Source: Bacilli bacterium (lineage in GTDB: Bacteria; Bacillota_I; Bacilli_A; RF39; UBA660). From it: a stretch of 63,955 bases of DNA. Shown here piece by piece: positions 62,646 through 63,955 of this stretch (position 1 is the stretch's first letter; the number at the start of each line of letters is the position of its first letter). A model generated the notes under the pieces. That model worked only from the letters and a program-made list of their open reading frames with translations. It searched no databases and was not told where the DNA came from. The position numbers and the translations under genes are program-made. The stretch spans positions 1 through 63,955 of the forward strand of contig JAEENX010000003.1 of NCBI GenBank assembly GCA_016283935.1, given 5' to 3'.

Positions 62646-62980
62646 GTGGATTATATTCTTGAATTTTAAATACTTCATAATATATAGAATAACATGCGTT
62701 GTTAAATGGGACATTTTTTTAATTAAACGACATTATTAGTTTTTTTATTCTAACGAATAATCACTTATGGTCTTACTCCCTTTTATCGCTTCATCTTATT
62801 TTTAATCACGATTATTAGATTCAGCAAAATTTATTTTATTCGTAAGAATTATTCATGTTATTTCTATACATAAACAACAAATATAAGGGCGATTTTTACG
62901 AAAGTAAATGTTAAATTCAAAAAGATCTTTCCACTTTCCTATAAACTAAACTCAAACTCTCTCCTTTTTTAGTTTATGAA
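62612..62980 (-). ncRNA. Candidate structured non-coding RNA, class unknown
   Basis: About 370 bases with no plausible gene, but with a consensus promoter and a strong terminator. On the minus strand the 5' end TTCATAA (62974-62980) can pair with TTATGAA near the 3' end; with three to four more upstream bases the match is 11 bp including one G-U. Local hairpins are clear: ATAAACTAAA/TTTAGTTTAT (62941-62977), TTTAC-TTTC-GTAAA, TTATTC-GTTA-GAATAA and TAATC-GT-GATTA. I looked for RNase P, tmRNA, SRP and 6S hallmarks and did not find them. It is not obviously a decayed gene. Confidence 0.6.
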
Positions 62981-62984
62981 GCAT

Positions 62985-63012
62985 ATTTTATACCAAAAAT
63001 CACAAATGTCAA
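62985..63012 (-). promoter_or_regulatory. Consensus promoter of the RNA unit
   Basis: TTGACA (63007-63012), 16-base spacer, TAAAAT (62985-62990) on the minus strand. This is one of the few exact TTGACA boxes seen in the window. Confidence 0.8.
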
Positions 63013-63022
63013 TACTAAAATG

Positions 63023-63046
63023 AAAAGAAGACTAATTAGTCTTCTT
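63023..63046 (-). terminator. Terminator of the 63045 gene
   Basis: AAGAAGACTAA and TTAGTCTTCTT form a perfect palindrome overlapping the stop (63045), followed by TTTTCATTTT (minus strand). Confidence 0.85.
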
Positions 63047-63275
63047 ATACCCATTCATCTTCGTCTTCTTCAGGATCTATGAAATCATCTTCTCCATAGT
63101 AGTCATCATCTTCTACTTCCATATCAGGATCATCTTCAAAAGATGTTTCATCCCATCCTTCTTCTCTAACTAATCTAGCTTCTTCATCAGATAAACCTAA
63201 ATTCTTTAATCTCTTAATTTCTTTTTCTTCTTTATCATTTTTTGATGTATCAAATAATCCACTAAAAATACCCAT
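63045..63275 (-). CDS. Small acidic protein
   Basis: 76 residues, begins MGIFSGLFDTSKNDKEEKEI. A short helix (KEIKRLKNLGLSDEEARLVRE) is followed by a strongly acidic tail (EDDPDMEVEDDDYYGEDD). Function unknown; the charge suggests a binding or disordered segment. It starts 15 bases after the sortase stop and has an ATAGGAGA ribosome site, so it is probably co-transcribed with the sortase gene. Confidence 0.75.
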   Translation of the reverse strand: MGIFSGLFDTSKNDKEEKEIKRLKNLGLSDEEARLVREEGWDETSFEDDPDMEVEDDDYYGEDDFIDPEEDEDEWV

Positions 63276-63289
63276 ATAAACTCATTCTC

Positions 63290-63955
63290 CTATTCTTTTA
63301 TTCTTACAGCTTGTACAACTAATCTTTTATTACCAGTATAACCTTGACAAGTTGATAATGTTATAATTGAATCTTTTTCTCCAACATCTACATTAAAATT
63401 ATATATAGATCTACTCTTCATCTTTTTAATAAATTCTTTCCATTCTTTCTTATTCTTAAAAACAGTAGTTATATAGTAATCTTCTGCTTCTATAGTATAT
63501 ACAGAAAACAATTTATATTTATATGTACCTTCAGGTGTAACAAATGTCATCACTTGATTTTCTTCTTTTTGATAATTCTTATCATTTAATATTTTATGTA
63601 ATGAACCAAACATAGAACCATTTTTCATACTATGTCCAAACAACACTATATTTTTATCAGTTCCATCAAAGTTATTTCTATAATCAGCAAATATCCAACC
63701 TGCTTCATTAGATTTTTTACTAAAGTTATGATTTAGATAATAATCATTATCTTTACCTTTAACAACAACATAACTAATATTAAATTGTTTATAATCTAAA
63801 TATGCTACAGTATCATTATTAATTTCTTTTAAAGCATTAAAATCTACATAGAATACAGGATTTCCTGTATCATCTACTTCTTCTTTAACTTTATCACTTA
63901 AATCTTCTTGTATATCTTCATTTTCGTTTAAATACTTATTCCAATTATATATTTT
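63290..63955 (-). CDS. srtB: Class B sortase, N-terminus beyond the window
   Basis: 221 residues visible; the frame stays open to the right edge, so the N-terminus and membrane anchor are missing. Family pattern: VFYVDFNALKEINNDTVAYL, YVVVKGKDNDYYLNHNF, AGWIFADYRNNFDG, catalytic His in VLFGHSMKNGSMFGSL, catalytic Cys in ITLSTCQGY and Arg in NKRLVVQA. Class B sortases anchor a restricted set of proteins to peptidoglycan via NPxTN-like signals, or assemble pili. No sorting-signal protein is seen in this window. In-frame GTG or ATG codons inside are not starts. Confidence 0.93.
   Translation of the reverse strand, partial: KIYNWNKYLNENEDIQEDLSDKVKEEVDDTGNPVFYVDFNALKEINNDTVAYLDYKQFNISYVVVKGKDNDYYLNHNFSKKSNEAGWIFADYRNNFDGTDKNIVLFGHSMKNGSMFGSLHKILNDKNYQKEENQVMTFVTPEGTYKYKLFSVYTIEAEDYYITTVFKNKKEWKEFIKKMKSRSIYNFNVDVGEKDSIITLSTCQGYTGNKRLVVQAVRIKE

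Noticed and set aside
62612-62980. RNase P RNA, tmRNA, 6S or SRP RNA in the gene-free stretch
   Set aside because: GGAAAG and paired ends recall RNase P or 6S, but the conserved GAGGAAAGTCC and ACAGA cores, a tRNA-like CCA end, and the SRP apical loop are not present, and the length does not fit 6S.

Overview
The window reads as a chromosomal segment of a low-G+C Gram-positive bacterium of the Bacilli/Erysipelotrichia-Mollicutes neighbourhood, probably an uncultured gut-type lineage (inference from gene content, not a database result). It is very AT-rich and uses the standard bacterial code: TGG is Trp, and TGA is used as a stop, for example for rimM and the ComN-like gene. Unlike true Mollicutes it makes a cell wall: it has a class A penicillin-binding protein, RecU, an NlpC/P60 peptidase, a PASTA-containing envelope protein and a class B sortase. 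The pyruvate formate-lyase pair suggests a fermentative, oxygen-sensitive metabolism. No rRNA, tRNA, transposase, prophage or CRISPR array was seen. Nearly all genes are on the minus strand. Plus-strand islands are at 3552-6129, 12177-12551 and 19431-26460.

Layout. 1-1624: a partial membrane protein, efp, rpmG and a small membrane protein. 1661-6129: uvrC, divergent from two M3-like metallopeptidases that flank a short YigZ/IMPACT protein. 6126-12066: translation and stress housekeeping (dtd, a long Rel with a degraded hydrolase site, ComN-like regulator, tig, trmD, rimM). 12177-19305: TrmH-type methyltransferase, YgjP-like peptidase, the GTPases der and engB, a type IV prepilin and an ABC exporter. 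19431-26460 (+): recU, a class A PBP with a long lysine-rich tail, and a PilB/GspE ATPase with added N- and C-terminal regions. 26519-28487: tsf and rpsB, the latter with a structured leader and a C-terminal Rho_N/SAP-like extension. 28522-35449: M29 aminopeptidase, a lipoprotein and envelope or unknown proteins, including a 1059-residue PASTA/repeat protein. 35561-41712: two flavoproteins, a GH10-like + PHP fusion and a NUDIX hydrolase. 41760-46591: small lipid-anchored or membrane proteins and pflA-pflB. 46683-58329: NlpC/P60, TPM protein with zinc-ribbon partner, HD hydrolase, a third flavoprotein, a possible ART-fold protein, a DUF2974-type hydrolase, an N-formylglutamate amidohydrolase-like protein and several unknowns. 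58382-63955: a giant repeat/TelA-like protein, a queuosine-precursor transporter under a preQ1-I riboswitch, a roughly 370-nt transcription unit with no gene that looks like a structured RNA, a small acidic protein and a sortase B cut by the window edge.

Gene expression architecture is unusually compact. Many intrinsic terminators are built into the last codons of the gene, with the stop codon in the stem or loop. The T-tract often runs straight into an extended -10 element (TATGnTATAAT) for the next gene, followed by an AGGTGA-type Shine-Dalgarno and a start codon 17-20 bases away. This explains why several upstream GTG or TTG codons are not real starts.

The items most worth following up are the unassigned RNA unit at 62612-63012, the cytoplasmic GH10-PHP fusion, the Rel protein that keeps synthetase residues but loses hydrolase residues, the Clp-N-like repeat/TelA-like protein, and the stop-codon-embedded terminator plus ultra-short 5' UTR junctions.
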